DNA of 7,570 nt from Pseudomonadota bacterium (GCA_023402175.1 JAEXCN010000490.1:1-7570); one strand, 5' to 3'. Positions 1 to 6,229 are shown, numbered from the stretch's first letter. The notes: generated by a model not told the origin, from the letters alone. Translations and numbers: made by a program.

Positions 1-55
1 CGCAGGGAGTTGTCTGACCAAGCCGTGCGAAGCCGACGACGGAGGAGTGCACTGA
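1..55 (+). CDS. C-terminal end of an upstream gene (partial, unknown product)
   Basis: The frame beginning at base 2 is open from the window edge to a TGA at 53-55 and encodes a short tail ending ...CLTKPCEADDGGVH. The stop lies one base before the ATG of the next gene, the tight spacing expected of an upstream operon partner; the other two plus frames either stop at once (15-17) or run on through the start of the next gene. Two cysteines in 17 residues would suit a secreted Cys-containing protein like its neighbours, but this is too little sequence to name a family. The call rests on spacing and on the absence of any stop in this frame. It could be chance, since 17 open codons are not significant in GC-rich DNA. 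Confidence 0.45.
   Translation, partial: AGSCLTKPCEADDGGVH
41..47 (+). promoter_or_regulatory. Shine-Dalgarno site of the first propeller lipoprotein gene
   Basis: GGAGGAG lies nine bases before the ATG at 57. It is a strong ribosome binding site and fixes that start. It falls inside the last codons of the probable upstream gene. Confidence 0.7.
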
Positions 56-56
56 T

Positions 57-1217
57 ATGGATCGCCGGGGCTACGCACACGTTTCGATCGTCACCCTTCT
101 CGCGGCATTCGGCATCGTGCGCGCCGCAACGAGCTGCGCCGAGAATGCGTCTTCGTCGGATTTGCCCGACGCCGGACCCGCCCCCGATTCGGCGGTGAGC
201 ATACCACCTCAGCCTGCCTGCCAGGCCGGTACGTGGTGTCGGGTCGAGCTTCCGACGAAATCCCCCGTGTCCTTCAACGGCATATGGGGATCGGGACCCG
301 ATGACGTATGGATCGTGGGTAGTCCCGGCTCGACGCTTCATTGGAACGGCGCGAAGCTTTCGTTCGCGGCGATCGAGACACGTCAGGCGCTATCCGGTGT
401 TTGGGGAAGCGGCAAGGACGACGTCTGGGCATTCTCGACGGACCGCACGATGTGGCACACCCGCGGTCACGATGGAGACGACGCAGGGTGGTCGCGCTCG
501 TCCTATCCGGAGGACCCGTCAAATGCCGTCACGAGCCCGACCACCATTTTGGCCATGTGGGGGGCGAGCGCGAGTGACATATGGGCGGTCGGCCCCTCCA
601 TCAAGCAGGAGAACGGCGCGCTCCCGTCCGTCCTTCACTGCGACGGCTGGCGCGATGGCGGCCTCCGCTGGCAGACGGCGGCTACGAGCGTCGGGGGCGA
701 CGCCGACGCGATAACGCCGGTTTCGCTCAATGCCATTTGCGGAGGCACGACCTCGGGGATCTGGGTCGTCGGCGAAGGCGGAAAGGCGCGTTACACGAGC
801 GGCTGGAACGGCGACCACGCCGCGTGGACGCCGATCAACAGCCAGACGTCGCGACCCCTGTACGCGGTATTCTGTGGCACGGACGGCGTCGTGTGGGCCG
901 CGGGAGAAGGCGGGACGATGCGCCGGTTCACGCGCGTGCTCGGCGGCGACTACACCGCGGAGGCTCTCACGACGCCGACGACCGCGTCGCTCCGCGCGTT
1001 ATGGGGTTCCGCCCCCGATGACGTGTGGGCCGTCGGTGACGCCGGCACCCTCCTGCATTGGGATGGCAAGGAGTGGAAGAGTGTCACCGCGCAGCTCAGC
1101 GGCGTGGGAGACGATCTCTTCGCGATCTGGGGCTCAAGCAAGAACGACCTCTGGATCGCCGGGCGCAACCTCCTCCTCCACAATAGCGACGCGCGAGCGC
1201 CGGGAGAGTCGCGATGA
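57..1217 (+). CDS. Secreted lipoprotein with seven WGS...DDVWAVG repeats (beta-propeller)
   Basis: This 386-residue protein has an N-terminal hydrophobic signal (residues 9-26) ending at ATSC, so C27 is the likely lipidation site, followed by an Ala/Pro/Asp-rich linker (about 28-52). The rest is built from repeats of the type 'AIWGS..DDVWAVG..G.LLHWDG', beginning at W77, W116, W168, C228, C283, W326 and W368. Seven repeats would close a seven-bladed propeller. This repeat class is abundant in myxobacterial secreted proteins, and no enzymatic residue set is visible. In repeats 4 and 5 the first Trp is replaced by Cys. Further cysteines sit at 55, 61 and 195. The gene overlaps the next by ATGA, implying translational coupling. 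The role is probably binding or structural at the cell surface or in the periplasm; the ligand is unknown. The lipobox is weak (Ala at -3), so cleavage by signal peptidase I is an alternative. Confidence 0.85.
   Translation: MDRRGYAHVSIVTLLAAFGIVRAATSCAENASSSDLPDAGPAPDSAVSIPPQPACQAGTWCRVELPTKSPVSFNGIWGSGPDDVWIVGSPGSTLHWNGAKLSFAAIETRQALSGVWGSGKDDVWAFSTDRTMWHTRGHDGDDAGWSRSSYPEDPSNAVTSPTTILAMWGASASDIWAVGPSIKQENGALPSVLHCDGWRDGGLRWQTAATSVGGDADAITPVSLNAICGGTTSGIWVVGEGGKARYTSGWNGDHAAWTPINSQTSRPLYAVFCGTDGVVWAAGEGGTMRRFTRVLGGDYTAEALTTPTTASLRALWGSAPDDVWAVGDAGTLLHWDGKEWKSVTAQLSGVGDDLFAIWGSSKNDLWIAGRNLLLHNSDARAPGESR
1202..1208 (+). promoter_or_regulatory. Shine-Dalgarno site of the RCC1-repeat gene
   Basis: GGGAGAG lies inside the final codons of the preceding gene; its GGAG core (1203-1206) is seven bases before the ATG at 1214. 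Together with the ATGA overlap this supports coupled translation. Confidence 0.6.
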
Positions 1218-2614
1218 GGTCCACGCTGATCCTCGGTGTCGTTGCGATGGCGACGGCGACGACGCTTCTTCACTGCGCCTCGAGCAACGAGTCGCCTGGC
1301 CCCGACAACGAGCCCCGGAGCGACAGCGCGCCGCCACCCGACGCCAGCGTGGATGTCGACGCCGATGCGTCGGACGCGACGATCGAAGACGAGTTCGAGA
1401 TCCCTGACGGCGCGGTCGTGTGTGAGGTCTCTCCGTGCGCGACCGCCCTCTCAGCGTGGCGTACCCCCAATACGCTCGGAAGGTTTTGCGCCGTTCTAGA
1501 GGACAAGTCCGTCCACTGCTGGGGAAGCAACGTCAATAACGTCCTCGGCTACGAAACGGACGGCGCCGGCACGCCGATGAGCTCCTCGCCTCATCCGATC
1601 CCGAGCCTCACGGGCGTCACGAACATGAGCCTCGGCGGTGACAACGGGTGCGCGCGTGTCGAGGACGGTAGCGTCTACTGCTGGGGTGATCCCGCGCTCG
1701 TCAGCGCTGGAACCGATCGCGACGGAGGTCCCCCGCTCGCAGGCCCAGTCCTGCCTACGCGGCAAGACTTGGTTCCTCCGAGCGCATCGGTCGTCGTCGG
1801 AAGCGGCACCGCGTGCGTCACCCTCGAAGATGGTGGGGTCTCCTGCTGGGGAAGGAACGACAACCTTCAGCTCGCGCAGCGGACGGCGGACCCGTTCGGT
1901 CCGCCCACCCCGATTCCCAGCGGTGGACGACCGATTTCGTTCGTGTGGCCCGGCGGCGGCTTGGATGGATGGAACTTTGCGAGTGCGACGAGCGGCGAGC
2001 TTTTGTCTTGGGGACCATCCCGCTGCGCGAACAGTTGTTCCTACATCCTTGGACGCGACACCTCCGAGAATCCGGATCCGATTCCAGGGATCGTCCCCGA
2101 CCTCGTGCACGTCCGCGGGATGGCGTCAGGAGTGCAGCACGTCTGCGCGATCGTCGGACGCGAGGTGTTGTGCTGGGGTGACAACTCTCGTGGTCAGCTC
2201 GGACGTGGATGGACGGCGGATCGATCCGAGTTTCCGGGGCCGACGACTCTCTCGGCTGTTGTCGCCGCGGACGACGTGGACGCCGGCGTTCCACCGCGCA
2301 TCGACGTACCGCTTCAGGTCGTAACGGACACGAACTGGAGCACGTACGTCGTCATGGGCAGCGGACGCGTCTACGGCTGGGGCCCGGGCCCGACCCGTAG
2401 TACCAAGCCCATGTACGAATGGGGCCGTCCCGCACGTATCGATGCGCCGAGCGGACCCGTGGTCGCGCTCGCGGCCACCAACGACGCCTTCTGCGCGCTC
2501 TTGCGAACCGGCGCGGTCGAGTGCTGGGGCAGGAATAGCTTGGGCACGCTCGGTCGTGGCATCGACACCCAATTCACCGATCCGAAACCGGCCACAGTCG
2601 TCTTCCCGCATTAG
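1214..2614 (+). CDS. RCC1-repeat lipoprotein with paired cysteines (seven-bladed propeller)
   Basis: This 466-residue protein starts with a signal peptide (about 1-20) ending LLHC, with C21 the likely lipid anchor, then a Pro/Asp-rich acidic linker (about 24-66). The remainder holds seven RCC1-type repeats ending in 'V.CWG.N..GQLGRG', with the CWG-type Trp at 103, 157, 212, 266, 321, 389 and 438. In five repeats a Cys 9-10 residues earlier pairs with the Cys before WG (92/102, 146/156, 201/211, 311/320, 427/437). In the fourth and sixth repeats both cysteines are absent together. RCC1 itself is a eukaryotic Ran exchange factor, but bacterial secreted RCC1 repeats are generic propellers, so no GTPase role is inferred. 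The start is fixed by the Shine-Dalgarno site, the ATGA overlap and the signal peptide. The role is probably protein or ligand binding outside the cytoplasm. Confidence 0.88.
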   Translation: MRSTLILGVVAMATATTLLHCASSNESPGPDNEPRSDSAPPPDASVDVDADASDATIEDEFEIPDGAVVCEVSPCATALSAWRTPNTLGRFCAVLEDKSVHCWGSNVNNVLGYETDGAGTPMSSSPHPIPSLTGVTNMSLGGDNGCARVEDGSVYCWGDPALVSAGTDRDGGPPLAGPVLPTRQDLVPPSASVVVGSGTACVTLEDGGVSCWGRNDNLQLAQRTADPFGPPTPIPSGGRPISFVWPGGGLDGWNFASATSGELLSWGPSRCANSCSYILGRDTSENPDPIPGIVPDLVHVRGMASGVQHVCAIVGREVLCWGDNSRGQLGRGWTADRSEFPGPTTLSAVVAADDVDAGVPPRIDVPLQVVTDTNWSTYVVMGSGRVYGWGPGPTRSTKPMYEWGRPARIDAPSGPVVALAATNDAFCALLRTGAVECWGRNSLGTLGRGIDTQFTDPKPATVVFPH

Positions 2615-2617
2615 GAG
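2613..2617 (+). promoter_or_regulatory. Shine-Dalgarno site deciding the start of the third lipoprotein gene
   Basis: AGGAG overlaps the TAG stop of the RCC1-repeat gene and lies ten bases before the ATG at 2628. The open frame extends back to 2442, but only the 2628 start has this site and is followed directly by a signal peptide. Confidence 0.65.
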
Positions 2618-2627
2618 TACCGACTCG

Positions 2628-3530
2628 ATGCTTTCCCGTATCGTTCGCGGCTGCCTGTCCGCTCTAGCGATTTTCGCGCTCGGTGGAGCGACGCTTCGAT
2701 GCTCGTCGGAGCGCCCCGAATTTGCGAGGCCCGCCGCGGATGCGGAGCCTCCGCCGCCGCTCGTCCCGACGACGCCCGACGCGTCGGACGATGCGCCGAA
2801 CCCGGCCTCTGAAGATTGTGCCGGGAGCGAGATTAAGCAGATTTTTGCGCTGTCGCGGAATCCCGACGCACTGTACCGCTTCGACCCGGAGGCGCTCACG
2901 TTTACGCTACTCGGCTATCTCGATTGCCCCGTGTCGGGCACGTTCTCGATGGCAATCGATCGTCGAGGGATCGCATGGATAGTCTTTGGATCGGGCGTGC
3001 TGGTCAATGTTCGACTCGATACACTTAAGTGTACTGAAGTTCTATTGAACACCGTGTCAGCGCAACCGCCGAACGTCTTCGGAATGGCATTCGTCGCAGA
3101 CGATTCACCTGCGCACGAGAGCCTGTTTTTGCTCAACGATTCTCTTTACCGCGTCGACCGAACGACACGTGACACGGCGCGCGTGGGGTCGACGAGCCTA
3201 CCCGGCGTAGCCGAGCTCACCGGCACGGACGACGGCCAGCTCTATGGCTATTCGGGGGAAAGTGGCGTAATCGCACAGCTCGACAAGACAACAGGGACGA
3301 GTATCAAGAGCTACCGCACGCCCCTGATCGACCAGGGCGTCCTGGCGCTTGCACAGTGGGGCGGCGACTTTTGGCTCTTCACCGGCGTGCGGTCGTCGGG
3401 AATCTTGGTGGATAGAGTCACCCGCTTCTCTCCGGCTACCGGTGAGTTCAAGGAGGTGCTCAGCAACACCGGCATTCACATCCTCGGCGCCGGCTCTTCG
3501 ACGTGCGCGCCGTCCAAACCGGTGCAATGA
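2628..3530 (+). CDS. Myxobacterial secreted propeller-like lipoprotein of unknown function
   Basis: From ATG 2628 this is a 300-residue protein. Residues 1-24 form a signal peptide (positive MLSRIVRG, then a hydrophobic stretch), with C25 in TLRC as the probable lipid anchor. A Pro/Asp-rich linker follows to about residue 62. The body has short repeating units: ALYRFDPEALTFTLLG (81-96), FSMAIDRRGIAWIVF (106-120), ELTGTDDGQLYGY (176-188), LAQWGGDFWLFTG (241-253) and a closing HILGAGSSTCAP (284-295). I recognise this pattern from memory as a conserved secreted myxobacterial family without known function; the 'value depends on fitted parameter' style of units suggests a propeller. Cysteines 64, 100, 125 and 293 could form two disulfides. 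The gene begins 13 bases after its neighbour and is probably in the same operon. Third-position A/T is higher than in its neighbours around 2976-3070. Confidence 0.78.
   Translation: MLSRIVRGCLSALAIFALGGATLRCSSERPEFARPAADAEPPPPLVPTTPDASDDAPNPASEDCAGSEIKQIFALSRNPDALYRFDPEALTFTLLGYLDCPVSGTFSMAIDRRGIAWIVFGSGVLVNVRLDTLKCTEVLLNTVSAQPPNVFGMAFVADDSPAHESLFLLNDSLYRVDRTTRDTARVGSTSLPGVAELTGTDDGQLYGYSGESGVIAQLDKTTGTSIKSYRTPLIDQGVLALAQWGGDFWLFTGVRSSGILVDRVTRFSPATGEFKEVLSNTGIHILGAGSSTCAPSKPVQ
3020..3033. repeat. Perfect 14-bp AT-rich palindrome inside the third lipoprotein gene
   Basis: TACACTTAAGTGTA is its own reverse complement. It lies in codons for L-D-T-L-K-C-T within a locally AT-richer stretch of an otherwise GC-rich gene. 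Palindromes of this length can arise by chance about once in a window this size, so function is unproven. Confidence 0.5.
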
Positions 3531-3587
3531 AAGCAGTACGAGGAGGATGCGAGCGACGCGTGCGTAGGATTGTTGCCCTGGGACCAC

Positions 3588-4184
3588 TCATCGATACTGA
3601 AATTGGTAGGTCGTGCGATGGGCATTCATGAGAATGCCTCCGACGACGGTCGAAGCGACACCGAGCCCCGTTAGAGTCGCCAGGTACGCTAGGCCGGGAA
3701 CATGGTTGCCATCTGCCGCGGCATCGGCTGCGAACATGAGTGGCGGGGCCACTACGACCACCAACAAGAGCCCGGTAACGAGCATGGTGCCGCCCGCGGA
3801 GGCGAGCCTCCCATTACCCGCATGAACCTTGATGGCGACGTCCCCTGTCTCCTGGGCGAGCGAAAAGCGATTGGACGGCGTCACGCCCGGGCCGTCGAAG
3901 AAGAACTCTCGTCCACCACGGCCGTCGACGATGGTGTCGCAGGGGGCTCTGCAGATATCCGTCAGCATGCCGTCCGACGTGGCTCGAAGGGTTACATCCG
4001 GCTCCGACGTCTCGATGTGAATGCGAGAGACCCCTCGCTCCGTGAGCGTAGGCGAACGCTCTGTGCGCTCGTTGATCGGAGACGCCGGTGGCACCCTGTA
4101 GTCCGCGAGCTCGCCACACCCCAACATCGCTACGCAGATCGCCAGGAGGATCGCGCGCACGGGTTCCGAGTGCGCTGAACCCAT
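3588..4184 (-). CDS. CxxPCD-type envelope lipoprotein with two membrane segments
   Basis: From ATG at 4184 this encodes 198 residues. A signal peptide (about 1-22) ends AMLGC, a good lipobox with C23 as anchor. After a polar linker comes a beta-rich domain (about 52-122) with 'IHIETSEPDVTLRA', the motif CRAPCD (C78, C82) and 'GPGVTPSNRFSL'. This arrangement resembles the PEGA-like carbohydrate- or envelope-associated proteins common in myxobacteria, where the paired Cys probably form a disulfide. Two hydrophobic segments follow (about 131-153 and 163-186) with a short polar tail. The frame stays open upstream to 4562, but that part overlaps the preceding gene and is arginine-rich antisense-like sequence. 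A seven-residue longer start at 4205 is also possible; neither has a strong ribosome binding site. It lies 3' of the beta-barrel gene on the same strand and faces the propeller operon tail to tail. Confidence 0.75.
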   Translation of the reverse strand: MGSAHSEPVRAILLAICVAMLGCGELADYRVPPASPINERTERSPTLTERGVSRIHIETSEPDVTLRATSDGMLTDICRAPCDTIVDGRGGREFFFDGPGVTPSNRFSLAQETGDVAIKVHAGNGRLASAGGTMLVTGLLLVVVVAPPLMFAADAAADGNHVPGLAYLATLTGLGVASTVVGGILMNAHRTTYQFQYR

Positions 4185-4375
4185 TCTTGATGTCGCCCCG
4201 ACCATCGGCTGCGAATGAGCAAGCGGCGAGCCAGCGTCCGAGTTCCGCGGACACAGCGCGCTGTTGCGATGCTCGCGGGCCCGCGGCCTGACATGCCTGT
4301 CATCGTAGGACCCGCGTGTCATGCCTCTCCGGGGTAGCAGGTCAACGCTGCGCGCTAGCGCACGAGATCCGCACC
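4185..4375. other. Intergenic gap between two minus-strand genes with small palindromes
   Basis: No gene is supported in these 191 bases. On the minus strand they separate the beta-barrel gene from the CxxPCD gene. They hold a perfect 12-bp palindrome CGCGGGCCCGCG (4274-4285), an inverted repeat TGACA-TGCC-TGTCA (4289-4302) with a further TGTCA at 4317-4321, and a 5-bp-stem hairpin TGCGC-GCTA-GCGCA (4349-4362) just past the stop codon of the upstream gene. None is followed by a T tract, so I do not call an intrinsic terminator. Confidence 0.4.
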
Positions 4376-5323
4376 CTAGTCGAGCGGGAACGAGGCGCCG
4401 AGCGTCGCGAAGGGAATGACGCTCGGAAAATGGTAGGCGAAAATGGGGCCGAAGGAATACCGGCTCCGTACGAGGGGCGCCTCGACTCCAAAAGACAGCT
4501 CGAGGATGATGCGTCGGTCCAATGAGACTGCTCCATGGACGAGGCCACGCGGAGCGAGCCATGGGCGGGTGAATGAACGCTCATTGGGCACTCCGCTCGG
4601 CGTTGCCGAGGAGACTCCGAAGGCAAAGCCCGCGCACGGAGAGAGTGACCACGCGCCTGAAGCCAATCGAGTTGGACACGCCTCGGGCGCGGCGGAGAGC
4701 CAGACGAAACGAGCCGATACGTTCGACCTTTGGACGCGTGTCGTGAGCGCGGAGAGCGATATCCGAAACGCGGGCTCGAGCATGCCGAATTTTCGTGACG
4801 CCTGAGCGAACGCCATGCCGCCGAATGGGACATTGTTCATCGTTGCCAATTGTGCGGCTGCGCCCAATGCGAAGCGCCATGGCTGGTTCGACGGGGCCAT
4901 TTCTTGTCGTGGCTGCGGCGTTAATTGCCGGGGCGGAGCCGCCTGCGGGCGCGGGCTGAGGGCATCCGGGTCGTACGTGAGCGCAACGAAGAAGCTCAGC
5001 GCATCCACGACTTCTTCGCACGTCTTGCCGCTGACACTTCGCTCGTAGGAAGAAGGGCTGTCAGTCCCCTCGTACAGGCTGAAGGTGCCCGTGAAGCGTT
5101 CGTCTTCGGCACGAACCGTGAGCGAGAGCGTCACTGCGGCTTCGCTCGGCGACGCCTTCGTGACGAGAGCGGTGTACGCCCCCACGCGATTCCAGAATCC
5201 ATCCTCGTCGGCGCAAGGCGCGCTCACGATGGCATGGGCGCGGGTCACGCTGGGTTGTGCACCGACGTTCCGTGCCCACGCGACGGTCGATGTCGCCACG
5301 AACGTCGCAAGCAGGAGCCTCAC
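4376..5323 (-). CDS. Secreted protein with Cys-paired N-terminal domain and probable outer-membrane beta-barrel
   Basis: The 315-residue product starts at GTG 5323; an in-frame TAG two codons upstream (5327-5329) leaves no longer option. Residues 1-22 form a signal peptide with likely cleavage at VGA|QPS. The N-terminal domain (about 27-118) has the pattern of a family I know from myxobacteria: 'C.DEDGFWNRVGAYTAL' (C37), beta strands of alternating type, 'YERSVSGKTCEEVVDALSFF' (C102) and 'ALTYDPDAL'. C37 and C102 probably form a disulfide. A Pro/Gln-rich linker (about 119-138) leads to a C-terminal half (about 139-315) of amphipathic strands typical of a small outer-membrane barrel, though it ends SFPLD rather than in a terminal Phe. 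C216 and C230 may pair. There is no clear Shine-Dalgarno site. Function is unknown; an outer-membrane location is inferred. Confidence 0.78.
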   Translation of the reverse strand: MRLLLATFVATSTVAWARNVGAQPSVTRAHAIVSAPCADEDGFWNRVGAYTALVTKASPSEAAVTLSLTVRAEDERFTGTFSLYEGTDSPSSYERSVSGKTCEEVVDALSFFVALTYDPDALSPRPQAAPPRQLTPQPRQEMAPSNQPWRFALGAAAQLATMNNVPFGGMAFAQASRKFGMLEPAFRISLSALTTRVQRSNVSARFVWLSAAPEACPTRLASGAWSLSPCAGFAFGVSSATPSGVPNERSFTRPWLAPRGLVHGAVSLDRRIILELSFGVEAPLVRSRYSFGPIFAYHFPSVIPFATLGASFPLD

Positions 5324-5365
5324 GTCCTAGGACTGCGCGCCTCGACGCCGGAACATGCCTCGCGC

Positions 5366-5394
5366 AGTTTACGGTCTCCGTTGCCTGTTGGAAA
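5366..5394 (-). promoter_or_regulatory. Putative sigma-70-type promoter for the beta-barrel gene
   Basis: Read on the minus strand, TTTCCA (5394-5389) and TAAACT (5371-5366) each match the -35 and -10 consensus at four of six positions and are separated by exactly 17 bases. They would place transcription start near 5359, about 36 bases before the GTG. It is the best candidate in this intergenic region, but such matches occur by chance. Confidence 0.35.
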
Positions 5395-5614
5395 GGGCGT
5401 GACTCGGGACGTTTGCGGCTGACACGAGCTCGCGCACTGCTCGATCGATGAGCGTCGTGCGGTCGGTTGAGCGTGGGCGGCCGCCTCCGCCTCCCCGTCA
5501 TGGCAGAGGTTGCCGTGCTGTCCGCGTCTCCCGACGCCGAGTGCGCGCCGCCTGATGCTCGAGCTCGGAGCACGGGCCGAAAAAGTTTGATCAGCTTGCG
5601 CCGATTTCGAGATT

Positions 5615-5620
5615 AGGAGG
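5615..5620 (+). promoter_or_regulatory. AGGAGG directly against an alternative GTG start
   Basis: A full-consensus Shine-Dalgarno hexamer ends at 5620, and GTG starts at 5621 in the sigma-factor frame. With no spacer it should not serve that GTG well, and it is 39 bases from the ATG at 5660. It leaves the true start of the sigma-factor gene open. Confidence 0.4.
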
Positions 5621-5659
5621 GTGCGAACGGCAGCAGCGAGCCCCGAGGCGGCCCACCTG

Positions 5660-6229
5660 ATGCGGGTCGAGGACGATGTGCCTCGTCGACACGCAAGCTC
5701 GCTCTCCGTGCGAGAGCTCCTCGACGCGCACGGCGATTTCGTCTGGCGTGTGTTTCGGCGGATGGGCTTTCAGGAAGCGGCCGCCGACGACGCGCTCCAG
5801 CAGGTCTTCCTCGTCGCCTTCCAGCGGCTTCACGTCATCGAAGCGGGGCGGGAACGCGCCTTCCTCTACACCACGGCGAAGAACATCGCCGCTCGCCTTC
5901 GGTACGGCGAGGGAAGGAGTCGCGAGACGCTCTACGACGAGGGCGCGCTCGAGGAGAGTGCGGAACCCATCGTCGATACGTCGCTCGACGACATCCTCGA
6001 GCAGCGCCGCGCGCGCGCCATCCTCGACGAGGCACTGGGCGCGATGCCGGAACGTCTTCGAGACGTGTTGGTGCTGATCGAGATCGAGGAGATGACGACG
6101 AGCGAGGCCGCCGAGTGCCTCGGTATTCCGAGCGGAACCGTAGCGTCGCGGCTGCGCCGTGCGCGGTCGCTCTTTGATCGAGTTTGCGAGCGAATCCACC
6201 AGCAGGGTGGGGCGAGGTCGAAGCGATGA
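5660..6229 (+). CDS. ECF-type RNA polymerase sigma factor (sigma-70 family)
   Basis: This 189-residue protein (from ATG 5660) is a compact two-domain sigma factor that would direct RNA polymerase to a small promoter set. Region 2 covers about residues 20-80, with 'ELLDAHGDFVWRVFRRMG', the acidic 'ADDALQQVFLVAF' core-binding helix and 'RAFLYTTAKNIA'. A variable linker contains the acidic 'DTSLDDILEQ'. Region 4 (about 124-176) has 'ALGAMPERLRDVLVLIEIEEMTTSEAAECLGIPSGTVASRLRRAR', that is, the helix-turn-helix reading the -35 element, split here as 'ALGAMPERLRDVL' and 'IPSGTVASRLRRAR'. Regions 1 and 3 are absent, as in ECF factors. A GTG at 5621 would add 13 residues, but its AGGAGG abuts the start codon with no spacer; GAGGCGG (5645-5651) suits 5660 better. 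The gene overlaps the next by ATGA, so its partner is probably its regulator. The ECF group and targets cannot be told from here. Confidence 0.9.
   Translation: MRVEDDVPRRHASSLSVRELLDAHGDFVWRVFRRMGFQEAAADDALQQVFLVAFQRLHVIEAGRERAFLYTTAKNIAARLRYGEGRSRETLYDEGALEESAEPIVDTSLDDILEQRRARAILDEALGAMPERLRDVLVLIEIEEMTTSEAAECLGIPSGTVASRLRRARSLFDRVCERIHQQGGARSKR
6214..6217 (+). promoter_or_regulatory. Shine-Dalgarno site of the sigma-factor partner gene
   Basis: GAGG lies eight bases before the ATG at 6226 and within the 3' end of the sigma-factor gene. It favours 6226 over the upstream in-frame start at 6184. Confidence 0.5.

Larger units (their letters stand above)
5324..5659. other. Divergent intergenic region between the envelope genes and the sigma-factor operon
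   Basis: No gene is supported here apart from a possible short 5' extension of the sigma-factor gene (from 5621). Besides the minus-strand promoter candidate it contains an imperfect inverted repeat around CGATCGAT (near 5440-5453), a hairpin TGCTC-GAGCTCG-GAGCA (5556-5572), and an AT-rich patch at 5580-5592 (AAAAAGTTTGATC) that is the likeliest place for the plus-strand promoter. TTGATC at 5587-5592 resembles a -35 element, but no convincing -10 follows at the right distance. A long minus-strand open frame reaching 5573 is rejected as a shadow. Confidence 0.4.

Noticed and set aside
1496..2110. A long minus-strand open frame of about 200 codons opposite the RCC1-repeat gene
   Set aside because: It lies wholly antisense to a gene with clear repeats, and its product is Arg/Ala-rich without any domain. 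Such frames are expected opposite GC-rich genes.
2442..2627. N-terminal extension of the third lipoprotein to 2442
   Set aside because: It overlaps the end of the RCC1-repeat gene, lacks a ribosome site and would displace the signal peptide.
2126..2899. A minus-strand open frame of about 257 codons across the RCC1-repeat/third-lipoprotein junction
   Set aside because: It is antisense to two well-supported coding regions and shows no recognisable motif or signal.
3531..3587. A bidirectional terminator between the convergent genes
   Set aside because: I see no stable stem followed by a T tract on either strand in these 57 bases; an AGGAGG followed by a six-codon frame (3541-3567) is also too small to call.
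4206..4562. N-terminal extension of the CxxPCD lipoprotein to 4562
   Set aside because: The extension overlaps the barrel gene and would bury the signal peptide and lipobox in the middle of the protein.
5556..5572. Hairpin TGCTC-GAGCTCG-GAGCA as a terminator
   Set aside because: The stem is only five base pairs and no T run follows it on either strand.
5061..5573. A minus-strand open frame reaching into the divergent intergenic region
   Set aside because: It overlaps the barrel gene in another frame for some 260 bases and is Arg-rich, so it looks like a frame shadow.
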